From contig NZ_LEKH01000022.1 of the NCBI RefSeq assembly GCF_001029505.1, forward strand, positions 1 through 45,326: a DNA stretch of 45,326 bases, given 5' to 3'. The notes below the pieces were generated by a model, which was not told where the DNA came from, searched no databases, and saw only the letters and a list, made by a program, of their open reading frames with translations. The position numbers were made by a program, and so were the translations under genes. The stretch is from Rubrobacter aplysinae. Its GTDB lineage: Bacteria > Actinomycetota > Rubrobacteria > Rubrobacterales > Rubrobacteraceae. The first letter of the stretch is position 1, and each line of letters starts with the position of its first letter. Shown one piece after another: positions 7,114-15,999 of this stretch.

Positions 7114-7986
7114 ATGGGAGATATGGGAGAGTCTGGGAGCATGGACAGCGGGGTTATGAGCGTGATGCAGGCCATCGCCTCACGCCGGACCCACAACGGC
7201 AGGTTCAAGCCGGACCCCGTGCTCACCGAGCACGTGTATACACTGGCGCACCTGGCCCAACGGGCTCCTTCGAGCATCAACACCCAGCCCTGGCGCTTCT
7301 TCTGGCTCATGGACCGGGCAGACATAGACGCCATCGCCGATATAAGCCGGGATAGCTGGTACTGGATCATGGACGAGGGCCGGTTTCTCGACCGTTACAA
7401 GCCGAACATCCACGTCCCTTCCAAAGCCTCGGATACCCCCGAGCAGGGCAAGGGCATCCACGTAAGCAACATGCCGAGGATCCTCAGGCCGCTGGCACGG
7501 CTGTGGAACACGGACAAGGCGCTCCCGATCATGCGCCTCGCCCGCATCCCGAGCCAGATGGCCGACATGCAGGACGATCTCGTACGGAGCTCCCCCCTCA
7601 TACTCGCCGGTGGTCTCGACAAGGAGACCATGTACAAGAGCGAGCTGGACACGCTCTACGCCATAACCGTGCTCGGGGCCGCGATGGTAAACATCTGGAA
7701 CACCGTGGGCTCGCTCGACATGGGGATGCAGTTCATAAGCGGCCCCCAGGAAGCGCCCGGCGCCTGGCAGAAGGTGGAGCGCGTGATCGGGATACCGGAC
7801 TCGGTGGAGCTGAAGTTCATCTGGCGGCTGGGCTACCTTCCCGAGGAGGACAAGCCAAACCGCTTCGACTGGAACTCGCCCCAGCGCAGCCCCCTCTCGG
7901 AGAACAACTCCGTCAAGCTGAACGGCGGCCTCGGGCCGCTCCCGGATGACGAGGACGAGCTACGGCGCTCCAGAGGCGGGGTCTAG
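7114..7986 (+). CDS. Nitroreductase-family protein
   Basis: About 290 residues. The start of the nitroreductase fold is plain: VMQAIASRRTHNGRF, where the Arg pair binds FMN phosphate, then APSSINTQPWRFFW, the family's FMN-binding 'PSxxNxQPW' box. Further on are ILAGG, LGAAMVNIWN, AWQKVERVIGIPD and FIWRLGYL. These enzymes use FMN and NAD(P)H to reduce nitro compounds, quinones or related substrates. The middle insert (PNIHVPSKASDTPEQGKG) is longer than in classical NfsB. ATG 7114 is taken as the start; ATG 7141 is an alternative. It stands alone between two minus-strand genes. Confidence 0.85.
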   Translation: MGDMGESGSMDSGVMSVMQAIASRRTHNGRFKPDPVLTEHVYTLAHLAQRAPSSINTQPWRFFWLMDRADIDAIADISRDSWYWIMDEGRFLDRYKPNIHVPSKASDTPEQGKGIHVSNMPRILRPLARLWNTDKALPIMRLARIPSQMADMQDDLVRSSPLILAGGLDKETMYKSELDTLYAITVLGAAMVNIWNTVGSLDMGMQFISGPQEAPGAWQKVERVIGIPDSVELKFIWRLGYLPEEDKPNRFDWNSPQRSPLSENNSVKLNGGLGPLPDDEDELRRSRGGV

Positions 7987-8024
7987 GGCCGTACGGGGAA
8001 GATACGCTCCCGGAGATACGCGCA

Positions 8025-8645
8025 TCACGCGCGGTTCGTATTACCCTCGGCGGAGAAGATGTCTTTCAGCACCGGGCTCTCGAACTCCGGGGAGAGGCAG
8101 TCCAGGAAGATCTCATCCCACATCCGGCCGCCCATGTACCGGCACTGCCTGCGGCGGCCTATCTCCTTGAAGCCCGCCTTCTCGTAGGCTCTGCGCCCGG
8201 CACCATTAAACTCGTACACCGAAAGCATTACGTTGTGCAGGCCGAGGGCGGTGAAGGCGTAGTCGAGCATCAGGGTGGCCGTCTCCGTGCCGAGGCCCCG
8301 GCCCCTGTAGCCTGACTCGCCGATCACGATCCCGAAGGCCGCGCTCCGGTTGCGGTGGTCTATCTCGTGCAGCCCGGTGTTGCCGACAGGGGTAAGATCC
8401 GGCGTCGCGTAGATGGTGAACATGGCTTCGCTTTCGGCCTTCATCCGGCTCTCGTACCAGGACTCTTCTTGCTCTGCGGTCATGGGCTGCGGGGGCGCGC
8501 CCAGGGTTCGTAGCGTCTCGAAGTCGTTGATCCAACGCCTGTATTCTGGCAACAGGTCGCGGCGCAGTGGCCCGAGCGCGACCTTCTCTCCCCGGATGTT
8601 GGTCGTGGGTCCCGTCTCTCCGACGCTTTCCGTGGGTTCCGCCAC
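8025..8645 (-). CDS. GNAT-family N-acetyltransferase (RimJ/RimL type)
   Basis: A 206-residue acetyltransferase. VALGPLRRDLLPEYRRWIND opens the domain. The acetyl-CoA binding loop is SGYRGRGLGTETATLMLDYA (motif A, R/Q-x-x-G-x-G/A). It is followed by LGLHNVMLSVYEFNGAGRRAYEKAGF, typical of the RimJ/RimL/SpeG branch. The substrate is an N-terminus, amino acid or polyamine and cannot be chosen from sequence. GTG 8645 lies behind AGGAGGAAGGGAG. Confidence 0.9.
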   Translation of the reverse strand: MAEPTESVGETGPTTNIRGEKVALGPLRRDLLPEYRRWINDFETLRTLGAPPQPMTAEQEESWYESRMKAESEAMFTIYATPDLTPVGNTGLHEIDHRNRSAAFGIVIGESGYRGRGLGTETATLMLDYAFTALGLHNVMLSVYEFNGAGRRAYEKAGFKEIGRRRQCRYMGGRMWDEIFLDCLSPEFESPVLKDIFSAEGNTNRA

Positions 8646-8735
8646 CGCACTCCCTTCCTCCTGCTTACCGCTGGTAGCGGAGTATAGCGCCTCCCAGCTC
8701 GCTCGGGCCCGCTCTGGTTCGTCCCGGGGCGGCTC

Positions 8736-9836
8736 TCAGGCCGCGGTGCGCCGGATGTTTACCCGGTGGTAGGCGTTGTTGACGTAGCCCTTGGGGTTCC
8801 AGGCCTGGCGGGGGGAGGCGGGCTGTACCCCGCCCGAGGTGTCGCGGGCGCGGGCGAGCAGGTGCACCTCCCGCCGCTCCGGCCCGGGCTCGACTCGCGC
8901 CTCCCAGAAAACCCACGACCCGGAGTCTTCGCCCGGCGTGAGATCCGCCGCGCTCCAGGTCTCGCCGCCGTCGGCGGAGACCTCTACGCGCTCGATACCG
9001 CGCCCCCCGCCGGTCGTCGCGTATCCCGCTACTTTTACGGGATCGCCGGATACGAGCTCTCCCTCCGCCGGGCGGCAGATCGCGCAGTTGACGTAGAGGT
9101 CTCCCAGCGGCTCACCCTCCGCGGGGTCCGCCTCACCGGGGTCCGCGTCCGCCGGATACAGCCTGTAGTCCCGGGCGTGGAAGTAGTTCTCGGAAGGCTC
9201 CCCGCGCACCTCTATCTCCGAGAGCCACTTGACGCTGCGGGCCCCGATATACCCCGCGGCCACCACCCGGAGCGGGTAGCCGTGGGCCCTCGGGAGCGTC
9301 TCGCCGTTCATCTCGTAGGCCAGCAGCACGTCGCCCGCCAGAGCCTTTTCGAGCGGTATGGACCCCCCGAACCTCGTTACGCTGTCCTCCAGGGGGACCT
9401 CGTCGAGGCCGGTAAAGGCCACGTGCGCGGCATCCCCGTCCACCCCGGCCTCCAGGAGGACGTCTCTCAGGGAGATCCCGGTCCAGCGGGCGTTGCCGAT
9501 GGCCCCGACGCCCCAGGCGGTCTCGCCCGGGATCTGGCGCACCTGCATAAGCTCCGCGCGCCGGTTGCCGGCGCAGTGCAGGGCGGCCGTCATCTCCTTT
9601 TTCGGGAAGCGCTTCTTTAGCTCCTTGAGGGTGAGGTCCAACGAGCTCTCCACGAGCCCGGAGATCGTCAGCGTGTACCCGCCGGGGTCCACCTTTGGCA
9701 TCGTGCCGTGGCTGCGGACGAAGAAGCGCTCCACCGGCGTTATGAAGCTCTCGCGCAGCGAGTGCGGCGGCGTCTCCAGGTTGAGCGGGTCCTCACCGTG
9801 GGTCCTGATGGTCGGGCTCTTTCCTGAAAGCTCCAC
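8736..9836 (-). CDS. Sulfite oxidase-type molybdopterin oxidoreductase
   Basis: A 366-residue protein of the sulfite oxidase/SoxC group. The molybdopterin domain holds RFFVRSHGTMPKVD and MTAALHCAGNRRAEL with C88 as the molybdenum ligand. It also has GNARWTGISLRDVL and PRAHGYPLRVVAAGYIGARS. The C-terminal Mo-co dimerisation domain (about 255-366) shows VEVSADGGETWSAADL and NPKGYVNNAYHRV. No signal peptide or heme domain is seen, so it is probably cytoplasmic with an unknown electron acceptor. GTG 9836 is chosen because AGAGGAGG lies eight bases before it. A longer reading to 9917 would translate the tandem repeat and is rejected. Confidence 0.9.
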   Translation of the reverse strand: MELSGKSPTIRTHGEDPLNLETPPHSLRESFITPVERFFVRSHGTMPKVDPGGYTLTISGLVESSLDLTLKELKKRFPKKEMTAALHCAGNRRAELMQVRQIPGETAWGVGAIGNARWTGISLRDVLLEAGVDGDAAHVAFTGLDEVPLEDSVTRFGGSIPLEKALAGDVLLAYEMNGETLPRAHGYPLRVVAAGYIGARSVKWLSEIEVRGEPSENYFHARDYRLYPADADPGEADPAEGEPLGDLYVNCAICRPAEGELVSGDPVKVAGYATTGGGRGIERVEVSADGGETWSAADLTPGEDSGSWVFWEARVEPGPERREVHLLARARDTSGGVQPASPRQAWNPKGYVNNAYHRVNIRRTAA

Positions 9837-9850
9837 CCGCGCGCCTCCTC

Positions 9851-9915
9851 TTCGTGGCTTCTCTTCGTGGCTTCTCTTCGTGGCTTCTCTTCGTGGCTTC
9901 TCTTCGTGGCTTCTC
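9851..9915. repeat. Five perfect tandem copies of a 13-bp unit
   Basis: TTCGTGGCTTCTC is repeated five times without a mismatch from 9851 to 9915. It lies just upstream of the start and ribosome binding site of the molybdoenzyme gene, in its untranslated or promoter region. Because 13 is not a multiple of three, copy-number change would not preserve a reading frame. Perfect identity suggests recent or active slippage. Confidence 0.95.
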
Positions 9916-10022
9916 ATAGCCGCGGCGCGTCAGGGCCACGGAGGTAATTCGACTAATCCGACTAGTTCGACCTCCCCCTGCTTACCCGGAAGGCGGGGAT
10001 CGGACACCCGCCCCGGAGCACG

Positions 10023-12023
10023 CTAACCCTCTGCGCTCGTCCCTTTCGGCTTCCGGGAGCTTTCTGGGGCTCCTGAGTCCTCTGAGTATTCTGAGTCCCC
10101 GACGTCTTCGGGTGCCCGGTCGAGGCCGGTCTTTACGTTCGTCCCCAGCAGCAGGGCGAAGAAGACGAAAGGCTCGAACCAGGTGATGTAGGCGTAGAAC
10201 CAGTAGGTGACCGTGAGCTGGAAGCCGATCACGAGCGCGGCGGAGAATGCGGCGAGCCGGCGTACCGTGCGACGCCTCGGGAAGACGGCGACGACGAAGC
10301 CGAGCAGCACGACGGCCGCGGTCAGGGGGGTCTTTAGCCACGAGAGCCAGGGGATCTGGCCGTAGATGCTCCACGGCGTGTCGCGCTCGCCCTGGAAGAG
10401 CAGCGTCTTCTCCACGAAGAGCCGCGCCCCTTCGAACGGCCCGCCCCCGGCGAGCAGTAGAACCCAGAATGAGGCGACCACCACCGCCACGCCGCCGAGC
10501 ACGAAGTCCACGACCGGACGCCGGCGTGTCCCGCCGTGCAACAGCCACAGCGGCCCGAGCACGAGCGGGTACAGCTTGACGGCGAACCCCGCCGCCACCG
10601 AAGCCCCGCGCGCCAGCCCGGAGGAGGCCCCGGCCAGCCCGAGCGCGGCGATTGCGGCCACGATTATGTCGTTGGTGTTGTTGTTGGTCGAGTACAGGGT
10701 GTAGGGGAAGATCGCCCAGGCGAAGACCATCGCCGCCGCGCCTCTCTTACCGGCGAGCCGCCAGCCCGCGTACAGCATCCCGAACGCCCCGGCCACGAAG
10801 GCGAGGTTCGTCAGGGCGTGGGCCGCGGGCAGGTAGCCCCACTCGCCCTCAAAGCCGAATATGAGGACGAACGGGATGTAGAGGATGTAGTTCAGCGGCC
10901 CATAGGTATCACCGGTGCCGACGTCCGACGGCATGTTGCCGTAGGGGATGACGCCGTCCAGGATGCGGTCCGCGCCCACCACCCCGGCGTAGCCCACGTC
11001 TATCACGCGGGAGTCTATGTTTAGCCCGAGCACGACCGCGCTCGCGGCACCGGCGAGCACGAACAGCAGCCACGGCGGGAAGTTGCTCGTGCCCTCGACC
11101 CGCTCCCCGACCCCGAAACCCATCAGCAGCGTCCGAAAGAGCAGGTACACGAGCGGTACGTACCACAGGATCACGGCCACCCCCGATATACCTTCCCGGA
11201 AGAAGCCGTGGGAGACGAGGAATCCGGTGAGCGCCAGGATGTCCAGGTTGCGCAGGGAGAGGAGCCGGTCGTTGCGCAGAAACGCGAGGGCGAACACGAG
11301 GGCCATCGGACCCCAGACCCACCAGGCGTTGGCCTGCTTGCCGTAGGCCCCGTTATCCCCGCGGGCCATCTGCCAGCCGACCTGCTCGCCGGTGTACACG
11401 TAGGCGAACTCCCAGCTTTCGTCTTCTATGCCGGCGCGGGCGACCTCCTCGCGCTCGCCGTCTCCGTTTTGGTCGGACCAGAAGTGGACCGTCCACTCGC
11501 CCTCCTCGTACTCCGCGCCCGAGGAGTACGGCGGCCCGCCAGAGAGCTGGGACCGGATCTCGGGGTTCGACTCTGCGAGCTTCACCGCCTCTTCCTCCGT
11601 GAGGTCGGGGCTGTCCACGCCCTCGGCGGCGGGTGTGATCTCCCGCCCCTCGACCTCGCCCGACTCGTCGGAGACGGTGACGCGGGCGACGGTCTCGCTG
11701 GACTCCCGGGTGAGGAAAACCCGCCACTCGCCGGACTCTCCAGGCCCCGACTTGTAGGCCGCCCTCGCGTCTACCGCCGAGCTCTCGGCGAGCTCCGCTA
11801 TGCCCGGCACGGAGACGGCGCTCTCCCGGGCCTGGGCGGGGGACATCTCTGGCTCTCGCGAGCCCTGCGCGAGGGCTCCTTCCGCACCGAGCGTCAGCGC
11901 CGCGACTCCCGCCAGGGTCATCAGGGTCAGCGCGCGGACCGCGAGCGGCCAGAACCTACCGGCTCTCCAAGGACTCCAGGCCCGCGCGGTGTACCCGGTG
12001 CCCGGCGGGTGAGGGTCGCTCAC
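10023..12023 (-). CDS. Membrane protein: PepSY-like outer part plus GT-C (GT87-like) domain
   Basis: A 666-residue protein. A membrane segment (about 24-50, ALTLMTLAGVAALTLGAEG) is followed by an extracytoplasmic stretch of about 180 residues. That stretch holds two PepSY-like units (GEWRVFLTRESS with ARVTVSDESGEVEG, and GEWTVHFWSDQNGD). About ten membrane helices follow. The loop YGPLNYILYIPFVLIFGFEG and KLYPLVLGPLWLL resemble GT-C glycosyltransferases of the DUF2029/GT87 group, which use polyprenyl-phosphate sugars at the outer face. The GTG start overlaps the upstream gene's TGA by four bases (GTGA), so translation is coupled. The substrate is unknown. Confidence 0.65.
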   Translation of the reverse strand: MSDPHPPGTGYTARAWSPWRAGRFWPLAVRALTLMTLAGVAALTLGAEGALAQGSREPEMSPAQARESAVSVPGIAELAESSAVDARAAYKSGPGESGEWRVFLTRESSETVARVTVSDESGEVEGREITPAAEGVDSPDLTEEEAVKLAESNPEIRSQLSGGPPYSSGAEYEEGEWTVHFWSDQNGDGEREEVARAGIEDESWEFAYVYTGEQVGWQMARGDNGAYGKQANAWWVWGPMALVFALAFLRNDRLLSLRNLDILALTGFLVSHGFFREGISGVAVILWYVPLVYLLFRTLLMGFGVGERVEGTSNFPPWLLFVLAGAASAVVLGLNIDSRVIDVGYAGVVGADRILDGVIPYGNMPSDVGTGDTYGPLNYILYIPFVLIFGFEGEWGYLPAAHALTNLAFVAGAFGMLYAGWRLAGKRGAAAMVFAWAIFPYTLYSTNNNTNDIIVAAIAALGLAGASSGLARGASVAAGFAVKLYPLVLGPLWLLHGGTRRRPVVDFVLGGVAVVVASFWVLLLAGGGPFEGARLFVEKTLLFQGERDTPWSIYGQIPWLSWLKTPLTAAVVLLGFVVAVFPRRRTVRRLAAFSAALVIGFQLTVTYWFYAYITWFEPFVFFALLLGTNVKTGLDRAPEDVGDSEYSEDSGAPESSRKPKGTSAEG

Positions 12024-13366
12024 GAGCCGGCCTTCCTCAGCCTGCCGGTCCCGTCGGAGGCGTCGGAGGGTCTGGATGCCGCCGCATGCTCTGGAGGCAG
12101 GACGAGCATCAGCGCCCAGAGCATTACCAGCAGGAGGTTTCGCACCACTAGAAAGGCGACGGCGCCCGGGTCCAGGGCCATGAGCTGTCCGTAGTGGGTC
12201 GGGTAGATCTGGGTCGTCGTCCAGCAGGCGGCGAGGAAGATCGCGGCCACCCCCACCCCCGCGAGGCCGCCGGCCGCGAGTGGCACCAGCGGCAGCAGCC
12301 AAAGCATGTACTGCGGCGAGAGTACCTTGGAGGCAATCATGAACGCCAGTACGAAGGCCGCCGCGTAACGGGGAAAGTCCGCCCGTGAGAGCCGCCCGGC
12401 CCTGGACTCCCGGTACATCAGGAGCGCCGTCAGCCCCAGCAAGACGATTGTGACCGGCAGGCTCAGGGTGCTCAGGAGCCCGGCGCCGCTCCCGGACACG
12501 TCGAAGGCTCCGAACTCGAAGGTAATGTCCCGCACCCGTCCGAGCGCCATGAGCGCCGAGGTCCACACGCTTTCCAGCTGCAGCCCCCGCTCGGAGTGGT
12601 AGGCGAAGCTCTGCACGAAGCCGCCGCCACCCACCAGCAGCGCGGCCCCGAAGAAGAATCCCACGATGCCGCAGAAGACCACGATAATCGCCGGAGCCTC
12701 CCGGCGGAGCACGGAGACGAGCGAGCCGCGCCCGCCCCGGCAGAGCGCGAGCGCGGGGACGGCGAGCCCGGGCACCAGCTTTGCTGCGGCCCCGAGGCCG
12801 AGCGCGGCGTAGCCCACGACCGGCCGTGAGGCCGCGGCAGACCACGCGGCGGCGGCGAGCGTCAGGGTGGCGAAAGGGTCGTAGCGGACCGTCGCCACGG
12901 GGTACAGGATCAGCGCGGCGGCCGCGAAGACCAGGGCGGGGACGAGAGGACCGCGCTCCAGGCCCCGAGCGGCCAGCGCGACCAGCGCCAGGCTCGCTAC
13001 CAGAAACAGCGACATCTCAGCGGCGAAGAGCCCGGCGAAACCCTGCAGGCTCGACGACAGCAGGGCCGGCAGGACGAAAGATATGAGGCTCGCCGGCGGG
13101 TACTCGATAAAGAAGTCCCGGTAGGGTATCGCTCCTCCCAGGAGAGCCTCTCCGGCCCGGCGGTAGAGCTGCATGTCGTTGGACTCCGCCGCTATACCGG
13201 CGGGCATGCCGTAGTACCGCTGCATGAGCAACGCGAACAGGGCGGCTCCTATGACGCCCAGCACGCCCCAGAACACCGCCGGGCTGGAGAGGACCGGACG
13301 GGAGTCAGAGGGGAGGGAGGAGGCAGTGGATCTAGTGGAGCTGGTGGATCTCGTAGGCCTCGCCAT
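12020..13366 (-). CDS. GT87-like (DUF2029) membrane glycosyltransferase
   Basis: A 448-residue protein with a Ser/Thr/Arg-rich cytoplasmic start and about 10-12 membrane helices. Diagnostic parts are DMQLYRRAGEALLGGAIPYR followed by DFFIEYPPASLIS (acidic first-loop motif and 'EYPP' of GT87 mannosyltransferases), then AAKLVPGLAVPALAL and SPQYMLWLLPLVPLAAGG. Family members transfer a sugar from polyprenyl-phosphate donors during lipoglycan or wall synthesis. ATG 13366 lies eight bases after the PhoU-like gene's stop. The frame stays open upstream to 14128, but that part is the shadow of the PhoU gene. Confidence 0.8.
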   Translation of the reverse strand: MARPTRSTSSTRSTASSLPSDSRPVLSSPAVFWGVLGVIGAALFALLMQRYYGMPAGIAAESNDMQLYRRAGEALLGGAIPYRDFFIEYPPASLISFVLPALLSSSLQGFAGLFAAEMSLFLVASLALVALAARGLERGPLVPALVFAAAALILYPVATVRYDPFATLTLAAAAWSAAASRPVVGYAALGLGAAAKLVPGLAVPALALCRGGRGSLVSVLRREAPAIIVVFCGIVGFFFGAALLVGGGGFVQSFAYHSERGLQLESVWTSALMALGRVRDITFEFGAFDVSGSGAGLLSTLSLPVTIVLLGLTALLMYRESRAGRLSRADFPRYAAAFVLAFMIASKVLSPQYMLWLLPLVPLAAGGLAGVGVAAIFLAACWTTTQIYPTHYGQLMALDPGAVAFLVVRNLLLVMLWALMLVLPPEHAAASRPSDASDGTGRLRKAGS

Positions 13367-13374
13367 CCCGGGGA

Positions 13375-14610
13375 TTACTCGCCTAGCTCCTCGATCTCCT
13401 CCAGCGCGCCGAACAGCTCGGCGAAGGGCTCCAGGCCCTCGGGCGCGCCGCTCGCCAGCAGCGAGTCGCCTTCGCGCAGCCGGTAGGAGTCTCGCGGGCG
13501 GTAGGTCCAGCGTCCGCCGCGGTTCACGGCTAGCGCGTACATTCCGGTCTCGGTCTCCAGCTTCAGCTCGCCCAGGGTCCGGCCGTCCGCCGGGGATTCC
13601 GCCACGACGGTCAGCTTCAAGACCACCTCGTCGGACTCGCCGACGGCGGCGGAAAGCACCGGGTGGACCTCCTCGCCTTTCTCCACGATCCACACCATCT
13701 CCTGGGCGCAGTCCGCGATCGTCTCGGAGGCGGTCGCCAGGTGCAGGATGCCGCGCAGGCGCGAGGGGCTTTCCATGTGGCGGGCGGCGAGTAGCACCCA
13801 GCGTTCGGTGCGGTAACGCATCCCGTCCATCTCGTCCTCGATGGCGACGACCTCGCGGGCGAGCCCGGCGTCGTAGTACAGGAGCGCGGAGTACGCGAGT
13901 CCGACGGCGACCTCCGAGAGGTTCTTCATCTCTATCAGGAGGTCCACCGCCCGTTCGAGCTCCGAGAGCGACTCCGTGGCCCCGACGCCCTCGTCTTCGG
14001 AGACCAAGCGTTCCAGCGGCGGCGCGCCGGCGAGGTCCCGCACGCCCTCTATCCCCTCTGAGGCGCCCTGGAGGAAGATCACATCCCCCTCGCGCAGCAC
14101 GTCGTCGGGCTCGGGGTCGAAGTTCCACTCGACGTCGGAGCGGATGGCTATGGGGCGCATGCCGCTCTCCACCGGAAGGTCGAGGTCCCCGAGCGAGCGC
14201 CCGTCCATCTGGCTCTCGGGGTAGACCCTGACACGGGAGGTGACCTCCTCGGCCTCGGGGAGATCCTGCAGCAGCTCTGACGGGATGCCGAGCTTCTTGA
14301 CTACTATCTTGGCGATGTCGTAGGCGGCGTTGCCGATCTTCTCTATGTCCGTAACGACCTGGAGTATCCCGGCCATCTGTCCGGCGTCCGCCGGGCTGCG
14401 GGCAGCGAGCACGGCGAGACTGCGCATGTCGAAGACGAGGTCGTTTAGGCGCTCTTCGAGGCGGAATACTTCCTCGGAGAAGTCCTCGGAGTTGTAGAAG
14501 ATTGCGGCGTAGGCCAGGTCCACCATCAGCTCGGAGGTGTTCTTGGCCTCGGCGAGCATCTCCTTGAGGTTGCGGGGTTTCTGGGACTTCTGGGATTTAT
14601 CTTCTCGCAT
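13375..14610 (-). CDS. Tandem-duplicated PhoU/TrkA-C regulator of ion transport
   Basis: A 411-residue soluble protein built from two like halves. Each has a PhoU-type helical part followed by a TrkA-C (RCK_C) ligand-binding part. First half: MVDLAYAAIFYNSEDFSEEV, then VYPESQMDGRSLGDLDLP and LREGDVIFLQG. Second half: AVGLAYSALLYYDAGLAREV, then AESPADGRTLGELKLETETG and LREGDSLLASG. TrkA-C domains bind small ligands, in several proteins c-di-AMP, and gate cation carriers. It lies 32 bases downstream of an MgtE-type transporter, so it probably gates that carrier. The internal duplication is clear by eye. Confidence 0.8.
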   Translation of the reverse strand: MREDKSQKSQKPRNLKEMLAEAKNTSELMVDLAYAAIFYNSEDFSEEVFRLEERLNDLVFDMRSLAVLAARSPADAGQMAGILQVVTDIEKIGNAAYDIAKIVVKKLGIPSELLQDLPEAEEVTSRVRVYPESQMDGRSLGDLDLPVESGMRPIAIRSDVEWNFDPEPDDVLREGDVIFLQGASEGIEGVRDLAGAPPLERLVSEDEGVGATESLSELERAVDLLIEMKNLSEVAVGLAYSALLYYDAGLAREVVAIEDEMDGMRYRTERWVLLAARHMESPSRLRGILHLATASETIADCAQEMVWIVEKGEEVHPVLSAAVGESDEVVLKLTVVAESPADGRTLGELKLETETGMYALAVNRGGRWTYRPRDSYRLREGDSLLASGAPEGLEPFAELFGALEEIEELGE

Positions 14611-14642
14611 GGCTCTAGTGTCTCCTGAGTTTACTAAGCGTC

Positions 14643-15992
14643 CTAACCGGCGAGTCCGAAGACCGACAGGGCAATTATAAGGCTAGCAAAGCCGAACAGG
14701 TCCACCGCGGCCGTGATGATCGGTATTCCGTAGGTGTCGGGGTCCATCCCGAGCCGGAAGCTGGTGACCGAGCCGTAGTAGGCGGCGAGGATGGCGGCGG
14801 TCGTCGCTATCAGCCCGGCGAGGGCGCTGATCCCGACCATGGTGAAGAATCCGGGGCTCATGCTCCCGGCTTCCAGCCCGAGCGCCGACAGCGTGCCCGG
14901 CCCGAGCAGTGCCCCGAGACCGACCGCCAGAAAATGCGCCGCCCCCCCGATAAACAGGAACACCCCGATGGCGAAGGTGTAGATCAGGCCAAAGTCCGAC
15001 ACCGCCCCGAGCTGGGGCAGGCTCCTGGGCTCCAGGAGCCCCACGTGTACCTTGGAGGAGAGCCGGCTGGCGAGTATGCCGCCGAGCGCCCCGCCCTCCT
15101 GCAGGAAGGCCGGGAAGAGTATGAGCATCGCCGGGAACGCCGCGAACTGCTCCAGCCGCGCCTCCAGGGCGACGCCGACGATTATTATGACTGTCCCGTT
15201 CAGGGCGAGTATGGGCAGGCTCTCCCGCAAGATACGTACGAGACCGGCGGCCCCTCGCGCCAATCCGACCGCCACGGCGGCCGCGGCGGCCACCAGCAGC
15301 GCGACCGCGAGGCTGCCGGAGAACACGGGTATGCCGATGAGGTAGGTTGCCAGAACCAGCGCGGGCAGGGTGAGGATGTCGCCCGCGGCGGTCAGCATGG
15401 GGGCGGCGATGTTGTCCAGGTCCCAGCCCCGGCGCACCGAGAGCCGGGCGACGAGCACGGTTATCCCCACGAGAAATATTCCGGCCACGACGCCGCCGAC
15501 GGTCGAGATCACGACGTAGTCGAGGGTCGAGAGCTCCGTAGGTACCCCGAGCAGCCCGGCGAAGGCGCGGGCGAGTATCGCGAGGAACACGCCGGTGACC
15601 AGCGAGAGCACGGCGGCGGCCTGGACGTTCTCCGCCAGCGGCCCGCGCCGGAAGTCCACCCGGAAAAGGCCCGTGTGGATGGCGGTCGAGAGACGGCTGC
15701 CCATCGCGCCGAAGATCGCACCTCGCATCGCTATCGCCGCCGGTATGAGGATGGCGAGCCCGACGAGCTCCTCCAGGGTGCCCGTGATCCCGGCCAGCGC
15801 CAGACCGGCGACGAGCTCGCCGACCGAGGAGATGAAGAGGGCGGCGAAGCCCTGCCGCAGTGACTCCTTCTCCCGGCCCAGATACCCGAGCAGCTTCGGC
15901 ACGAGGTGGGGCCGCCCGAGGCGTAGCCGCTGCCACCGCCGAACCTGGCTCTCCTGCGTCTCTTGACGCTCCTGTCTTTCCGTTTCAGACAC
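14643..15992 (-). CDS. MgtE/SLC41-type divalent cation transporter with two membrane domains
   Basis: A 449-residue protein with two copies of the MgtE integral-membrane domain and no CBS or N domain. First copy: ELVAGLALAGITGTLEELVG, then AMRGAIFGAMGSRLSTAIHTG. Second copy: LPILALNGTVIIIVG, then PAFLQEGGALGGILASRLSS. Each is followed by a helix pair with LTAAGDILTLPALV or ITAAVDLFGFASLI, corresponding to the Mg2+-binding Asp of MgtE. The duplication resembles archaeal and SLC41 carriers. GTG 15992 is preferred over ATG 16121, which lies in a hairpin loop. A good promoter places the transcript start at the GTG. The TrkA-C gene downstream is the likely regulator. Confidence 0.8.
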   Translation of the reverse strand: MSETERQERQETQESQVRRWQRLRLGRPHLVPKLLGYLGREKESLRQGFAALFISSVGELVAGLALAGITGTLEELVGLAILIPAAIAMRGAIFGAMGSRLSTAIHTGLFRVDFRRGPLAENVQAAAVLSLVTGVFLAILARAFAGLLGVPTELSTLDYVVISTVGGVVAGIFLVGITVLVARLSVRRGWDLDNIAAPMLTAAGDILTLPALVLATYLIGIPVFSGSLAVALLVAAAAAVAVGLARGAAGLVRILRESLPILALNGTVIIIVGVALEARLEQFAAFPAMLILFPAFLQEGGALGGILASRLSSKVHVGLLEPRSLPQLGAVSDFGLIYTFAIGVFLFIGGAAHFLAVGLGALLGPGTLSALGLEAGSMSPGFFTMVGISALAGLIATTAAILAAYYGSVTSFRLGMDPDTYGIPIITAAVDLFGFASLIIALSVFGLAG

Positions 15993-15999
15993 GGAGAGT

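Noticed and set aside
9837-9917. N-terminal extension of the molybdoenzyme rich in RSHEEKPRR
   Set aside because: It is translation of a 13-bp tandem repeat lying upstream of an AGAGGAGG ribosome site and GTG start.
10023-12845. 940-codon reading of the PepSY/GT-C gene
   Set aside because: The extra N-terminal part is an antisense-style shadow of the neighbouring GT87-like gene; GTG 12023 with the GTGA overlap is the natural start.
12020-14128. 702-codon reading of the GT87-like gene
   Set aside because: The upstream 250 codons are Arg-rich shadow of the PhoU/TrkA-C gene; ATG 13366 starts right after that gene's stop.
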